Made by a program: the position numbers and the translations under genes
The notes under the pieces: generated by a model
Told to the model about the DNA's origin: nothing
What the model saw: the letters and a program-made list of their open reading frames with translations, nothing else
Databases searched by the model: none
Assembly (NCBI GenBank): GCA_001858525.1
Contig: LAPX01000004.1
Location: 496,001 to 560,000 of the forward strand
Length of the DNA stretch: 64,000 bases
Reading direction: 5' to 3'
Source: Vampirovibrio chlorellavorus
GTDB lineage: Bacteria; Cyanobacteriota; Vampirovibrionia; Vampirovibrionales; Vampirovibrionaceae
In this document: in pieces, positions 1 through 8,453 of the stretch
Numbering within the stretch: position 1 is the first letter of the stretch
Layout: each line of letters opens with the position of its first letter

Positions 1-446
1 TGGGCGATTTTGCTTTTCTGGGCGGCAGTTGCGCCGTGCATCAGTTTGTGAAAATTGGCAAATTGTCCATCATGGGGGGCTTAAGTGCCGCCCGCCAAGA
101 CTTGCCGCCGTTTGCCATGCTGGATGGACGCCCGGCCATGGTGGGGGGCTTGAATAAAATAGGCTTGAAGCGTCGGGGGTTTGATTTGGCTTCTCGTACT
201 CGACTGAAACGGGCTTTCAAGATCATCTTTTTCTCACAGATGAATTACAAACAGGCCATTGAAGTCGTGCATGCCGAAATTGAAACCGATCCGCTCATTA
301 CCGAGCTGGTCAACTTTATTCAAAACTCCACCAAGGGCATTTATCGACCCTCTCGGTTGAGAGGCAATCGAGCCACCGCGCCTGGGAACATCGGCAATCT
401 GGAAGACGCGGATGAAGCGGAATTCTTATCCGATTCCATGCTTTAG
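1..446 (+). CDS. lpxA: UDP-N-acetylglucosamine acyltransferase LpxA, C-terminal part (5' truncated by window edge)
   Basis: LpxA transfers a 3-hydroxyacyl chain to UDP-GlcNAc in the first step of lipid A synthesis. Only the last ~147 codons are present; the frame opens at base 3. The sequence shows the end of the left-handed beta-helix, with the HQFVKIG and GRPAMVGGLN stretches typical of LpxA, then the helical C-terminal domain starting near KRRGF. The C-terminal tail after the helical domain is acidic and somewhat long. glmU follows 52 bases downstream on the same strand, so the two genes that use or make UDP-GlcNAc are probably cotranscribed. The presence of lpxA implies an outer membrane with lipid A. 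Confidence 0.93.
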   Translation, partial: GDFAFLGGSCAVHQFVKIGKLSIMGGLSAARQDLPPFAMLDGRPAMVGGLNKIGLKRRGFDLASRTRLKRAFKIIFFSQMNYKQAIEVVHAEIETDPLITELVNFIQNSTKGIYRPSRLRGNRATAPGNIGNLEDADEAEFLSDSML

Positions 447-498
447 ATGGCAGCCTCCCTTGAACAGCTTGCGTCATTGACTTCAGGAGAAACGGCTT

Positions 499-1920
499 AT
501 GCCCCAGCGTGAATTTAAGGCGGTTATCTTGGCAGCAGGCAAAGGGACTCGCCTGAAGAGTGAGTTGCCCAAGGTCCTGCATCCCCTGTTTGGCAAGCCC
601 TTGCTGATGCGGGTGCTGGATACGCTGGGCGGACTTCAGGCGGCGGAAGCCTGCGTGATCATCGGCCATGGCCGGGAGCAGGTGACTCAGGCTTTAGCAG
701 CTTATGAGGCCGATTACACCATTCAAACCGTGGTGCAGGAGCCCCAATTGGGCACCGGGCATGCCTTGTTACAGGTGCGCCAAAAGTTAGCCGACTGGCA
801 AAACTTTACGGGCGATGTGTTGATTCTCTCCGGGGATGTGCCTTTGCTGACCGTGGAGACCCTGGCCACACTGCTGGAAACCCATCAGGGCACCCAGAAT
901 GACTTGACGGTGCTGGTGGCCACCATGGACAATCCCTTTGGCTACGGTCGAGTGATTACCGAGGGGCACACCGTGTTGCGGGTGGTGGAGCAAAAAGACG
1001 CCAGTGAGGCTGAAAAGCAGGTTCAAACCATTAACACCGGGGTTTATTGCCTGAATTGGGCCAAAATTTCCCCTCTATTGGAACAACTGTCCAGCGATAA
1101 CGCCCAGGGCGAGTTTTATCTGACCGATGTGATTGCCTTGGCCGTGCAGGCTGGCTACCGGGTGGGCTTGTCCCATCTGGATGATCCGGATGAAGTGCTG
1201 GGGGTGAACGCGCGAACGGATCTGGCCCAATGCCATGCGGTGCTGAATGAGCGCACCCTGAACCGTCTGATGGCAGAGGGGGTCACAGTTTTACATCCGG
1301 CTTCTACCTTTATTGCCCCGGAAGTGCGTATTGGGGCCGATTCCACGGTATTACCCGGCTGCTATTTGCAAGGGGATATTACTATTGGCAAACGCTGCAT
1401 GATTGGACCCCATACCACCATGAGCGGGGTGGTGGAGATTGCCGATGATGTCAAAATCCTGCAATCCGTGGTGCGGGACAGTCGTATTGGGGCCTTTACC
1501 AACGTAGGGCCCTTTGCCCAATTGCGGGATGGGGTGGAAATCAGTCACCACGTCAATATCGGCAACTTTGTGGAAGTGAAGAAAACCCGGATTGATCACC
1601 ATACCAACGCCGCCCATCTGGCGTATCTGGGCGATGCGGAGCTGGGAACCGACGTTAATATCGGGGCAGGCACCATTACGGCCAACTACGACCCGGTGCG
1701 GGACATTAAAGAGCGCACCATCATTGCCGATGGGGCCAAGGTGGGTAGTAATTCCGTGTTGGTGGCCCCGGTCAGCGTGGGAGAAAATGCCAGCGTGGCC
1801 GCCGGATCAGTGATTACCAAAGACGTGAAGCCCTGGAATCTGGCCATTGCCCGAGGCCGCCAAGTGGAAATCAATGGCTGGGTCAAACGAGCCAAAGGCA
1901 TTACCGAGGTCACTTCCTAG
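499..1920 (+). CDS. glmU: Bifunctional GlmU: GlcNAc-1-P uridyltransferase / GlcN-1-P acetyltransferase
   Basis: GlmU makes UDP-GlcNAc for peptidoglycan and lipid A. The 473-residue length is normal for the family. The N-terminal nucleotidyltransferase domain opens with the pyrophosphorylase signature LAAGKGTRLKSELPKVLH (near residue 11). The C-terminal half is a left-handed beta-helix with hexapeptide repeats and the conserved NFVEVKK, HLAYLGDAELG and NIGAGTITANYD segments, including the histidine that serves acetyl transfer. The ATG is preceded by AGGAGA with good spacing. It lies 52 bases after lpxA. No clear terminator follows, only a weak inverted repeat (GACGCC/GGCGTC) near 1942-1962. 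Confidence 0.97.
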   Translation: MPQREFKAVILAAGKGTRLKSELPKVLHPLFGKPLLMRVLDTLGGLQAAEACVIIGHGREQVTQALAAYEADYTIQTVVQEPQLGTGHALLQVRQKLADWQNFTGDVLILSGDVPLLTVETLATLLETHQGTQNDLTVLVATMDNPFGYGRVITEGHTVLRVVEQKDASEAEKQVQTINTGVYCLNWAKISPLLEQLSSDNAQGEFYLTDVIALAVQAGYRVGLSHLDDPDEVLGVNARTDLAQCHAVLNERTLNRLMAEGVTVLHPASTFIAPEVRIGADSTVLPGCYLQGDITIGKRCMIGPHTTMSGVVEIADDVKILQSVVRDSRIGAFTNVGPFAQLRDGVEISHHVNIGNFVEVKKTRIDHHTNAAHLAYLGDAELGTDVNIGAGTITANYDPVRDIKERTIIADGAKVGSNSVLVAPVSVGENASVAAGSVITKDVKPWNLAIARGRQVEINGWVKRAKGITEVTS

Positions 1921-2018
1921 CATTTACCTGTCCAAATGAATGACGCCCGTAATGCTGGCGTCCATGAATTGCTGGTAAGTTGGCTGAAGATAACTTGTGA
2001 AGGCAGCCTTGCCTAATT

Positions 2019-2303
2019 TTATTGCGCTGAATGAGTCACTTTTTGGCACACTTCCTGGGTCAACCAGGGAAAAGCGGCTTTTTCACCAAAGCCAATACCA
2101 AATTCATTTAAAATGGAGAATTGCACCAGATCATCCAGCGGCAGTTCAGGAGGAATGGCGCTTTTCTGGTTAATGGTGGTGATATCACTCTCTGAGCTGA
2201 TTAACATATCCTTAAATTCCGAATTCAGCCAAAGCAGAATGGCGTTGAGCCGTTGGGGGTCATACAGTTCCAATACTTGGGAAAGCTGAGGATGGAGGGT
2301 CAT
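2019..2303 (-). CDS. Small protein of unknown function, 94 aa
   Basis: I do not recognise this protein. It is mostly helical in appearance, acidic in the middle (SSESD, LPLDDL) and has no signal peptide or membrane segment. The ATG is preceded on its strand by TAGGAC with about 8 bases spacing, which supports translation. It lies divergent to the ABC importer operon, so the 98 bases between the two starts carry promoters for both. A regulatory role is possible but nothing in the sequence shows one. Confidence 0.55.
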   Translation of the reverse strand: MTLHPQLSQVLELYDPQRLNAILLWLNSEFKDMLISSESDITTINQKSAIPPELPLDDLVQFSILNEFGIGFGEKAAFPWLTQEVCQKVTHSAQ

Positions 2304-2327
2304 AGTGGTAGTCCTAAAAAATTCCCT

Positions 2328-2357
2328 TTGAACGGCTTTGCTAGTAACAACTATACT
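2328..2357 (+). promoter_or_regulatory. Candidate sigma-70 promoter for the ABC sugar importer
   Basis: TTGAAC (2328-2333) and TATACT (2352-2357) are separated by 18 bases. The predicted start of transcription lies about 37 bases before the ATG at 2402. Match quality is moderate (4/6 and 5/6). Confidence 0.4.
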
Positions 2358-2401
2358 TATAAAAAGGGGCTTTCCCTTGAATTGATCCGGATAGGGCGTG
2401 T

Positions 2402-3766
2402 ATGGGCCAAAGTTTACAAAAATTCAAGGACTGTGTGTCCGCAATACCGGGCCAAACGCTGCGGGTTTTGCTGACCTTGGCTTTGGGCTGCTGTTTGGTC
2501 AATTGCGGTGGGGATGCCCAGTCTTCCAAAACCCGTATTCAGCTATCCACCTGGGGGAGTGCTCAGGAAGTTACCGTGCTGAAGACTCTGCTGAGGGATT
2601 TTGAGCGTGGCCATCCCAAAATACAGGTTCAATTGCTGCACATCCCCGAAAACTACTACCAAAAGCTGCACATTCTGGTGGCAGGGGATATGGCCCCGGA
2701 TGTCATTTTTACCAACAGTCTTAGTTTCCCCATTTACGCCTCTCAAGGCATTTTTCGGGATTTGCGGCCGTATTTGGCTCCCAAAGCCACCGGCGCGTCT
2801 GATGGGGCATCGGAGGCGTTATCAGAGGCCCAGTTTTATCCCCAAGCTTTAAAGGCGTTCACCTGGCAGCCCGCCACGGGAAAGCCCGTTTTGGGGGCCT
2901 TACCGCGCGATATTTCCAATGTGGTGATCTTCTATAACCGGGATTTACTAACCCAGGCAGGACTTAGCGCCCCCCAGCCCGGTTGGAGTTGGGAGCAGTT
3001 TCGGGAAATGGCCGACCGCTTGACCGTGGATGTGAACAATGACGGCGATCCGGATCAGTTTGGCATCTCGTTTTACAGCACCCCGCCCTTGTTCTGGTTA
3101 CCCTTTGTGTGGAGTGCCGGTGGGGACTTATTCAGCCCGGATTTGCGACAATTTACCCTGAATCAGCCGAAGGCGCTGGCGGGGCTGCGCTTTTACGCCG
3201 ACTTGCGCAACAAGTGGCATGTGGCTCCCAAAAAGGTGGAAAGTGGTGGCGCCAGTATGAGCCAGTTATTTTTACAGCAAAAAGTGGCCATGCTGGTCAG
3301 TGGGCGGTGGAGTGTCCCTGTATTTCGGGAGCAGGCCAAGTTTCACTGGGACGTGGTGCCCTTGCCGGTCGGTCCCAGTGGGCAGTCCCGGGTGGGCATC
3401 GATGCGTCTGGCTATGCCATTTCCGCCAAAAGCAAGCACCCTGCGGAAAGCTTTGAATTGATTCGGTTTCTCCTCAGCAAAACGTCGGTGCGCACGGTGA
3501 CCGAAAGCGGCCTGATTGTTCCGTCCCGCCCGGATGTGGCCACCTCGGCGGCTTTTTTATCGCCGGATCAGGCGCCGGCACACGGGCAGGCGTTTTTGGA
3601 TGTGATTCCACAGGGTGTTCCTACCCATACCCCGCCCCGCTGGAATGAAGTGGCTGAAGAACTGGGCTTGGCATTGGAGCCGGTCTGGGACGCGCAGCAA
3701 GATGCTGGAGAGGCCATGAATCAGGCCAAGCCTAAAATGGATGCGTTACTGGAGGTGAGCCCATGA
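2402..3766 (+). CDS. Extracellular solute-binding lipoprotein of a carbohydrate ABC importer (family 1)
   Basis: Captures a sugar or oligosaccharide outside the inner membrane and hands it to the two permeases encoded next. The 454-residue protein has a short basic N-terminus, a hydrophobic segment and cysteines suitable for lipid attachment (Cys30 or Cys35). The mature part has the family-1 pattern: an early LSTWGSAQE strand, DFERGHPKIQV, AGDMAPDVIF, NDGDPDQFGISF and a WVPVFRE-like late region. The stop overlaps the next ATG by 4 bases (ATGA), so translation is coupled. The substrate cannot be told from sequence. The ribosome-binding site is weak (AGGGC), so an internal start is possible but less likely. 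Confidence 0.88.
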   Translation: MGQSLQKFKDCVSAIPGQTLRVLLTLALGCCLVNCGGDAQSSKTRIQLSTWGSAQEVTVLKTLLRDFERGHPKIQVQLLHIPENYYQKLHILVAGDMAPDVIFTNSLSFPIYASQGIFRDLRPYLAPKATGASDGASEALSEAQFYPQALKAFTWQPATGKPVLGALPRDISNVVIFYNRDLLTQAGLSAPQPGWSWEQFREMADRLTVDVNNDGDPDQFGISFYSTPPLFWLPFVWSAGGDLFSPDLRQFTLNQPKALAGLRFYADLRNKWHVAPKKVESGGASMSQLFLQQKVAMLVSGRWSVPVFREQAKFHWDVVPLPVGPSGQSRVGIDASGYAISAKSKHPAESFELIRFLLSKTSVRTVTESGLIVPSRPDVATSAAFLSPDQAPAHGQAFLDVIPQGVPTHTPPRWNEVAEELGLALEPVWDAQQDAGEAMNQAKPKMDALLEVSP

Positions 3767-4659
3767 AGGCGTATTCCAAGCAAGATATTCGTTGGGCCGG
3801 GTTGTTTTTGGCCCCCTGTTTGCTGGGCCTGCTCATTTTTACCTATCTCCCCATTCTGGCCTCGTTGGGCTTGAGTTTCTCCTACTGGAACCTGCTGGGC
3901 GTTCCTAAATTTGTGGGCTTACAGAATTACACGGCGGTGGTAAACGACCCCTTATTCTGGCGGTCATTCGGCACTACCTGGATCTTTGTGCTGGTGTCCG
4001 GAATTCTGGAGTTGGTGTTAAGCTTGTGGCTGGCCGTGTGGCTCAACCGGGCCATTCGGGGGCAGAGCTTCTTCCGGGCGGCTTACTTTCTGCCCTTTAT
4101 TACCCCCATGGTCAGCGTTTCGCTGGTGTGGGGCTGGCTCTACGATCCCTCGTATGGGCTGTTTAACTGGCTGTTGCAGCAGGCTCACCTGATCGATAAG
4201 TCCATTCCCTGGCTGTATGACCCCAAAACGGCTTTGTGGGCGGTCATGATTTTGCGGGTGTGGAAAGACATTGGCTACAACATGGTCATTTTTCTGGCCG
4301 GGTTGCAAACGGTTCCCCCGTCCTTGTACGAATCGGCTCATCTGGATGGGGCCACCGGCTGGCAAACCTTTTGGCGGGTGACCTTGCCCATGATTACCCC
4401 CACCCTGTTTTTCGTGGGCATTATGACCCTGATTAACGGCTTTCAGGCCTTTGATTCGGTGTACCTGCTGACCCAGGGCGGGCCGGAGCACAGCACCGAG
4501 TTGCTGGTGTACTGGATGTTCAAAAACGCTTTCGAATTCTACAAAATTGGCCCAGCCTCAGCCATTGCCTACATTCTGTTTATGACCATTCTGGTCTTAA
4601 CCCTGCTGCAATGGCAGTTGCGCAAACGTTGGGTCATGTACGAGGATGAAACCGCATGA
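3763..4659 (+). CDS. ABC sugar importer permease, MalF/UgpA type
   Basis: An inner-membrane permease of 298 residues with six predicted helices, the usual size for this class. The coupling-helix EAA motif is clear near residues 188-212: ESAHLDGATGW followed by FWRVTLPMITP. It overlaps the binding-protein gene upstream and the second permease gene downstream by 4 bases each, forming a tight three-gene unit. No ATPase gene is next to it, so the complex probably borrows a shared MsmX/UgpC-type ATPase encoded elsewhere. Confidence 0.92.
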   Translation: MKAYSKQDIRWAGLFLAPCLLGLLIFTYLPILASLGLSFSYWNLLGVPKFVGLQNYTAVVNDPLFWRSFGTTWIFVLVSGILELVLSLWLAVWLNRAIRGQSFFRAAYFLPFITPMVSVSLVWGWLYDPSYGLFNWLLQQAHLIDKSIPWLYDPKTALWAVMILRVWKDIGYNMVIFLAGLQTVPPSLYESAHLDGATGWQTFWRVTLPMITPTLFFVGIMTLINGFQAFDSVYLLTQGGPEHSTELLVYWMFKNAFEFYKIGPASAIAYILFMTILVLTLLQWQLRKRWVMYEDETA

Positions 4660-5492
4660 TGATGGGGAGCGCTCGCTGGAAAAACGCCGCGATATTGCTG
4701 CTGATGGCCGCAGGGGCCGTGCTGATGCTGCTGCCCTTTTGGGTCATGGTCATTACGTCTTTGGTAGGGCCGGATGAAGTCTTTCAGATGCCCCCCCGGT
4801 TGTGGCCCCAGCACTGGCATTGGGAGAATTACGGGCGGCTGTTTCAGCAAGCCCCCATGGCCTTGTACTTCTTTAATAGCGTATTGGTCAGTGTGGTCAC
4901 CACGGTGGGGCATGTCCTGTTTTCGGCCATGGCCGCTTATGCCTTCTCCCGCTTGCACTTCCCGCATAAGAATAAGCTGTTTTTCGTTTTTTTGATAACC
5001 ATGATGGTGCCTCCCCAGGTCAACATTGTGCCCCTGTTCTTCCTGATGAAGACCTTTCATTGGCTGGATAGCTACGCCGCCCTGATTGTGCCGGGTTTGT
5101 TCGGGGCCTTTGGGGTGTTTATGCTGCGACAGTGGTTTAATGGTCTGCCCAAGGAGCTGGAAGAAGCCGCCCGAATGGATGGCTGCAACCCCTGGCAGAT
5201 TTTCTGGAAAGTGGCTTTGCCCCTGGCTACCCCGGCGTTGGCCGCTCTGGCCATTTTTGTGTTCATTAACACCTGGAACAGCTTTATGTGGCCCTTGATT
5301 GTGACCAATTCCGAAAGTATGCGCACTTTACCAGTGGGCATTGCCACCCTGAAGGGCAGTTTTCGGGACACCACTGACTGGACAGTGCTGATGGCAGCGG
5401 CCACCTTGTCGATTCTGCCGGTAATTGGGGTTTTCCTGATTGGGCAAAAGCAGTTTATGCAAGGGCTGCTATCGGGTGGGGTGAAAGAATAA
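4656..5492 (+). CDS. ABC sugar importer permease, MalG/UgpE type
   Basis: Second permease of the importer, 278 residues with six predicted membrane helices. The EAA motif EEAARMDGCNP / FWKVALPLATPAL is present near residues 168-190, and the C-terminus ends in the typical QKQFMQGLLSGGVKE. The start has three in-frame ATG codons in tandem at 4656-4664; I took the first because it gives the ATGA overlap with the preceding permease. The ATPase partner is missing from the neighbourhood: the next gene downstream is convergent and unrelated. Confidence 0.92.
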   Translation: MMMGSARWKNAAILLLMAAGAVLMLLPFWVMVITSLVGPDEVFQMPPRLWPQHWHWENYGRLFQQAPMALYFFNSVLVSVVTTVGHVLFSAMAAYAFSRLHFPHKNKLFFVFLITMMVPPQVNIVPLFFLMKTFHWLDSYAALIVPGLFGAFGVFMLRQWFNGLPKELEEAARMDGCNPWQIFWKVALPLATPALAALAIFVFINTWNSFMWPLIVTNSESMRTLPVGIATLKGSFRDTTDWTVLMAAATLSILPVIGVFLIGQKQFMQGLLSGGVKE

Positions 5493-5500
5493 CAATATCG

Positions 5501-5674
5501 CTAGATGAACAGGGCGTGGCGTTCCAGGGCTTTGAGCGATTCATATGACAATCCGGCTTCCGAGAGTTCTTCCGGCTCAATGTGAAAGAGTTCAATCAGG
5601 CGCAAGGCTTGGGGATGGACTTCAGAGAGGGCCAATTGATCTTGCACCTGGGCAATGGCCTGATTTCGGCTCAT
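5501..5674 (-). CDS. Small protein of unknown function, 57 aa
   Basis: A short, charged, helical protein starting MSRNQAIAQ and ending LERHALFI. I do not recognise it. A longer frame runs back to a GTG at 5752, but the ATG at 5674 has a strong Shine-Dalgarno sequence (AGGAAGG, 7 bases away) while the upstream starts do not, so I chose 5674. It converges on the ABC permease gene with an 8-base gap. Confidence 0.55.
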   Translation of the reverse strand: MSRNQAIAQVQDQLALSEVHPQALRLIELFHIEPEELSEAGLSYESLKALERHALFI

Positions 5675-6044
5675 ACTCTGACCTTCCTGAAACAGCCAGG
5701 GGGAAATCATTGATCGAATGCGTGTTTTTTGACTTTTTTTCATACTCAGCACAACTCAATAAACGTCTGGGTTTGTTTCCCAGCGTCTCTTCATCCACAA
5801 AACTACCGTGTATTCAGCATAGAGATCTCCTCAGGCGATCTCAAGCGGCAAATATACTACAATGGATCCAAGCAGGACGGAAAAAAGACAGTGGACAGCG
5901 GGATCAAGTAGGATCGATCTCATTGTTACCATTTAAACTTTTCTGTAGTTTCTTCAAGTATTATGAACAGGTACCCGTTGCGTGGTTTACATGGCTTGCA
6001 ATGGACTCAAATTTAGTCGGTTGGAGCGGTGAGGATTTTCAGGT
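5675..6044. other. Intergenic region between divergent small genes
   Basis: No convincing gene. It holds a hairpin with stem CTGGG/CCCAG at 5767-5783, extended by ACG/CGT outside a bulge, and an inverted repeat GAGATC/GATCTC near 5822-5840. The stretch from about 5920 to 6010 is AT-rich and is the likely promoter area for the gene at 6045. Confidence 0.4.
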
Positions 6045-6437
6045 ATGGCAAAAGCGATTAACTGGCCGTTGGTGTTTCGGGAGGAAGTGATTGCCGAGGA
6101 TTGCGACGCCTTGCGCTTGGCCTGCCGTTTGGGCAGCTTGTACTACGAGAATCGCTACTGGGTGCCGGATGAGGTGGTGGACATTCGGGTGAACCACAAG
6201 AAGATCCGTAAGGCCAAAGTGGTGGGCGATTTGCGCCAGTGTACCCTGAACGATCTGACCGCTGATGATTTTCAGCGTTTAAAGTCCACGTTAAAAACGC
6301 CAGAAGCGTTGCGACAATTTTTATCCCAAACCTATGATCAGCCAGTCGACGCCGACACCCTGATCACGTTGGTGACCTATCAAAACTTGCCGGTGGTGCC
6401 GGAAGAAATCGAGGCGCAGGATGATCCCCATATTTAA
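6045..6437 (+). CDS. Conserved hypothetical protein, possibly ASCH/PUA-like, 130 aa
   Basis: I cannot name this protein. It begins MAKAINWPLVFREEVIAEDC and has a pattern reminiscent of ASCH/PUA-fold RNA-binding proteins: an early W-P-L-F segment, then a strand-rich middle with NHKKIRKAKVVGDLRQCTL, then a helical LTADDFQRL region. That resemblance is weak. There is no signal peptide or membrane helix, so it is probably cytoplasmic. A GAGGAT sequence lies upstream of the ATG. It converges on the flagellin gene, with a GC-rich hairpin between them. Confidence 0.65.
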   Translation: MAKAINWPLVFREEVIAEDCDALRLACRLGSLYYENRYWVPDEVVDIRVNHKKIRKAKVVGDLRQCTLNDLTADDFQRLKSTLKTPEALRQFLSQTYDQPVDADTLITLVTYQNLPVVPEEIEAQDDPHI

Positions 6438-6484
6438 GCCGCCGCTAGTAAGCCGCCGCTAGCCCCATGAGGGCGAACGGCGGC
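6437..6484. repeat. GC-rich direct repeat and hairpin between convergent genes
   Basis: AGCCGCCGCTAG occurs twice in a row (6437-6448 and 6451-6462). The second copy also pairs with CGGCGGC at 6478-6484 (stem 6452-6458), with an inner CCC/GGG pair. It has no T-tract on either side, so it is a structured spacer or a weak bidirectional terminator. Confidence 0.5.
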
Positions 6485-6508
6485 GGGTAACTGGGGCTTC
6501 TGTGGCGG

Positions 6509-7351
6509 TTATCCGGACAATAGCGACAGGGCAATGCTGGGGAAGGTATTGACCCGAGCCAGTGCATAGGCCCCGGCTTGTTGCAGGATTTGCAATCGGG
6601 CCAGGTTGGAGGACTCGGCGGCCACATCGGTATCCCGAATGGAGGAGAGTGAGGCGGAGACGTTGGTTTTGGCAATACTCAGGTAATCCATTCGATCACT
6701 CAGCCGGTTTTCAAATCCCCCAATAGTGGCCAGGTTACTGGTCACGGTGTTAATGGCCGTATCCACTTGGCCTAGCAAGGTGGTGGCGTTGGCCGCCGTG
6801 GCCAGGGTGGTTTGGGTGATGTTCAGGCCGCTGGCCCCAGTGGTGTTATTGCTAAAGGCGGTTTTGATGTCAATGGTGTCTGAGCTATTAGAGCCGGCTT
6901 GAATGTTAAAGGCCGCTCCACCGGAGATAGAGCCATCCAGCAGGTTAAAATCGCCGTAGGTGGAGCCGGAGGCAATACTGGTGATGGCGGCCAGCTCCGC
7001 TGTCAAACTGGCCTGATAGGCTGTGTACTGGGCTGAGCTGTTGGTGCCATTGGCCGCCGATACGGCGATTTCCCGGATGTTTTGCAAGTGCTCGTTGATT
7101 TGCTGCAAGGCGCTGTCGGCGGTTTCAACCATGCTTAAGCCCTGTTGCAGGTTGGTAGTGGCCGCATCGTACCCCCGGATCTGGGTGTTCATGGTTTCGG
7201 CCAGCATCATTTGGGCAGCCCCATCGGCGGCCCGGTTTAGCTTATAGCCGGATGACAGCCGCTCCAGGCTTTTGTTCAGCCGGTTGTTGGTCAGGTTCAT
7301 GTATCGGGTAATGTTCAGCTCTAGGGCATTGCTGTTTAAGGTAATGGTCAT
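6509..7351 (-). CDS. Flagellin-like protein (paralogue 1), 280 aa
   Basis: Filament protein of the flagellum or a closely related hook-associated form. The N-terminal D0/D1 pattern is clear (NNRLNKSLERLSSGYKLNRAADGAAQMMLAE is recognisable as a divergent flagellin signature, positions ~22-52) and the C-terminal D1/D0 helices end in ARVNTFPSIALSLLSG. The central region is short. It differs from the second flagellin at 8454: it lacks the usual NT and QAAND box and has A-D-G-A-A-Q in place of D-D-A-A-G. SD AGAGGA precedes the ATG. The 77-residue gene at 7420 lies directly upstream on the same strand. Confidence 0.9.
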   Translation of the reverse strand: MTITLNSNALELNITRYMNLTNNRLNKSLERLSSGYKLNRAADGAAQMMLAETMNTQIRGYDAATTNLQQGLSMVETADSALQQINEHLQNIREIAVSAANGTNSSAQYTAYQASLTAELAAITSIASGSTYGDFNLLDGSISGGAAFNIQAGSNSSDTIDIKTAFSNNTTGASGLNITQTTLATAANATTLLGQVDTAINTVTSNLATIGGFENRLSDRMDYLSIAKTNVSASLSSIRDTDVAAESSNLARLQILQQAGAYALARVNTFPSIALSLLSG

Positions 7352-7419
7352 AAGGCTTGTTCCTCTTGCTCACCATTTGGGTCCTGTTCCTGTAACCGGT
7401 TTGTCCTGATTGGACAACC

Positions 7420-7653
7420 TTAGGCGGAACTGTAGGGTGAGCGATTGGCTCGCAGTATTGCTTTTGCGGCAATATCGGCCAGATGAACTGAAATCTGGTG
7501 GCTGTGCTGATTCTCTTGGGTGACTTGCACCTGACTGTCGTTGTGAGGCAGGCCATACTGCTGCTTCCAGCTGCTAAAAGCGCCATGATGCAGGGCGGGC
7601 GCAAAGGCGCTGGATGGATTTGAAAGGGGTTGAGGATTTGGCTGATGTTGCAT
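7420..7653 (-). CDS. Small flagellin-associated protein of unknown function, 77 aa
   Basis: Not recognised. The protein is rich in Gln, His, Pro and Ser (MQHQPNPQPLSNPSS...) and ends in an Ala-rich segment IAAKAILRANRSPYSSA. It has a strong ribosome-binding site (AAGGAGA, 6 bases before the ATG), which is the main reason to call it real over the longer overlapping frame on the same strand. It sits 68 bases upstream of flagellin 1 and is probably cotranscribed. A FlaG-like or chaperone-like role is possible by position only. Confidence 0.6.
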   Translation of the reverse strand: MQHQPNPQPLSNPSSAFAPALHHGAFSSWKQQYGLPHNDSQVQVTQENQHSHQISVHLADIAAKAILRANRSPYSSA

Positions 7654-8112
7654 ACCACGTCTCCTTACATTGTCTGGGCTGTGTTAAAACCCGGCACTCA
7701 CTTCCTGAGAGTGCGATAGCCCGATGCGTCTGATGAACTAACCGTTTGATAAACTGACCTTGGAAACCAGGGTAGACAGGGCGGGAAAACCAGAACAGGC
7801 CAAATTCCCAGCCTTGATGATGTGAACAACGATTGTTCAATGTTAGAAGGTATCTGGTGTTCCCTATATCCCTGATGACCCTGAGCCGGATAACCCGGGC
7901 CGAATGACTCCGCTTGCATCAGCACCCTTCAGAGGGTGCTTGCGCTTCAATACGCTGATTTGGAATCACGGCTGTCTGTGGTGTTATCCGAAGTTTGATG
8001 AACTTGTTTTTATCCAATACTTTCTATCGGTCGTGATGCTGATTTGCTGAAGGCTTTTGGATTAAACCGTTACATTTCTTGATGTTCGATCTTGATGCTC
8101 TTAAAAACGCAA
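7654..8112. other. Intergenic region upstream of the flagellin 1 pair
   Basis: No gene is supported. It contains two perfect small hairpins: GCACTC/GAGTGC at 7694-7714, and AGCACCCT/AGGGTGCT with a TCAG loop at 7921-7940. Neither is followed by a T-tract. The minus-strand stretch near 7983-8013 loosely resembles a flagellar sigma-28 promoter, but the spacer is too long. Confidence 0.4.
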
Positions 8113-8140
8113 AAGCCCCGCTATTCAATAAGCGGGGCTT
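8113..8140 (-). terminator. Rho-independent terminator of the flagellin 2 unit
   Basis: A perfect 10-bp stem AAGCCCCGCT/AGCGGGGCTT with an 8-base loop. On the minus strand it is followed by TTTTGCGTTTTT. It lies 30 bases after the stop of the 63-residue gene at 8171. Confidence 0.85.
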
Positions 8141-8170
8141 CGGCAACCGATTTGCTTGGGGCAGACTCAC

Positions 8171-8362
8171 TCAGGCCCGTCGTCGACCGGCCATGGCCAG
8201 GGCCACTCGACAACTGGAGAGTGCTGCTTCTGAAGCGGCCATATTCTCCATAATCACTTTCAGTGTCTGGCTGGAAACACCCGTTGGCAGGGCTGGTCCT
8301 CCCAGACTGTTGATTTGTTGAATGGCGCTATCGGGAATAAACGTCATCGGGCTTTTGGGCAT
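8171..8362 (-). CDS. Small flagellin-associated protein of unknown function, 63 aa
   Basis: Not recognised. It begins MPKSPMTFIPDSAIQQI and ends RVALAMAGRRRA, with a helical, Ala/Ser-rich second half. The ATG at 8362 has AAGGAGA 7 bases upstream, which beats the in-frame GTG/TTG starts further up. The gene lies 91 bases after flagellin 2 on the same strand and ends 30 bases before a strong terminator, so it is the last gene of the flagellin 2 transcript. That the two flagellins each have a small partner gene suggests a role in flagellin export or assembly; this is inference. Confidence 0.65.
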   Translation of the reverse strand: MPKSPMTFIPDSAIQQINSLGGPALPTGVSSQTLKVIMENMAASEAALSSCRVALAMAGRRRA

Positions 8363-8453
8363 ATAGGGTTCTCCTTGGTTGAAAGGGCAACACAAAATAA
8401 TCCAAACGAGTTTGGGATGATGAGGACGAAGTTGCTTTAACTAGAACGGTGGT

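Noticed and set aside
5545-6090. Plus-strand frame of 181 codons
   Set aside because: Antisense to the 57-residue gene, overlaps the start of the gene at 6045, and its composition is not protein-like.
7242-7658. Minus-strand frame of 138 codons overlapping flagellin 1
   Set aside because: Shares sequence with flagellin and the 77-residue gene, which has the better ribosome-binding site.
7983-8013. Sigma-28-like promoter on the minus strand (TAAA ... TCGGATAA)
   Set aside because: Spacer is 17 instead of about 15 bases and only 6 of 8 bases match; it also lies more than 300 bases from the gene.
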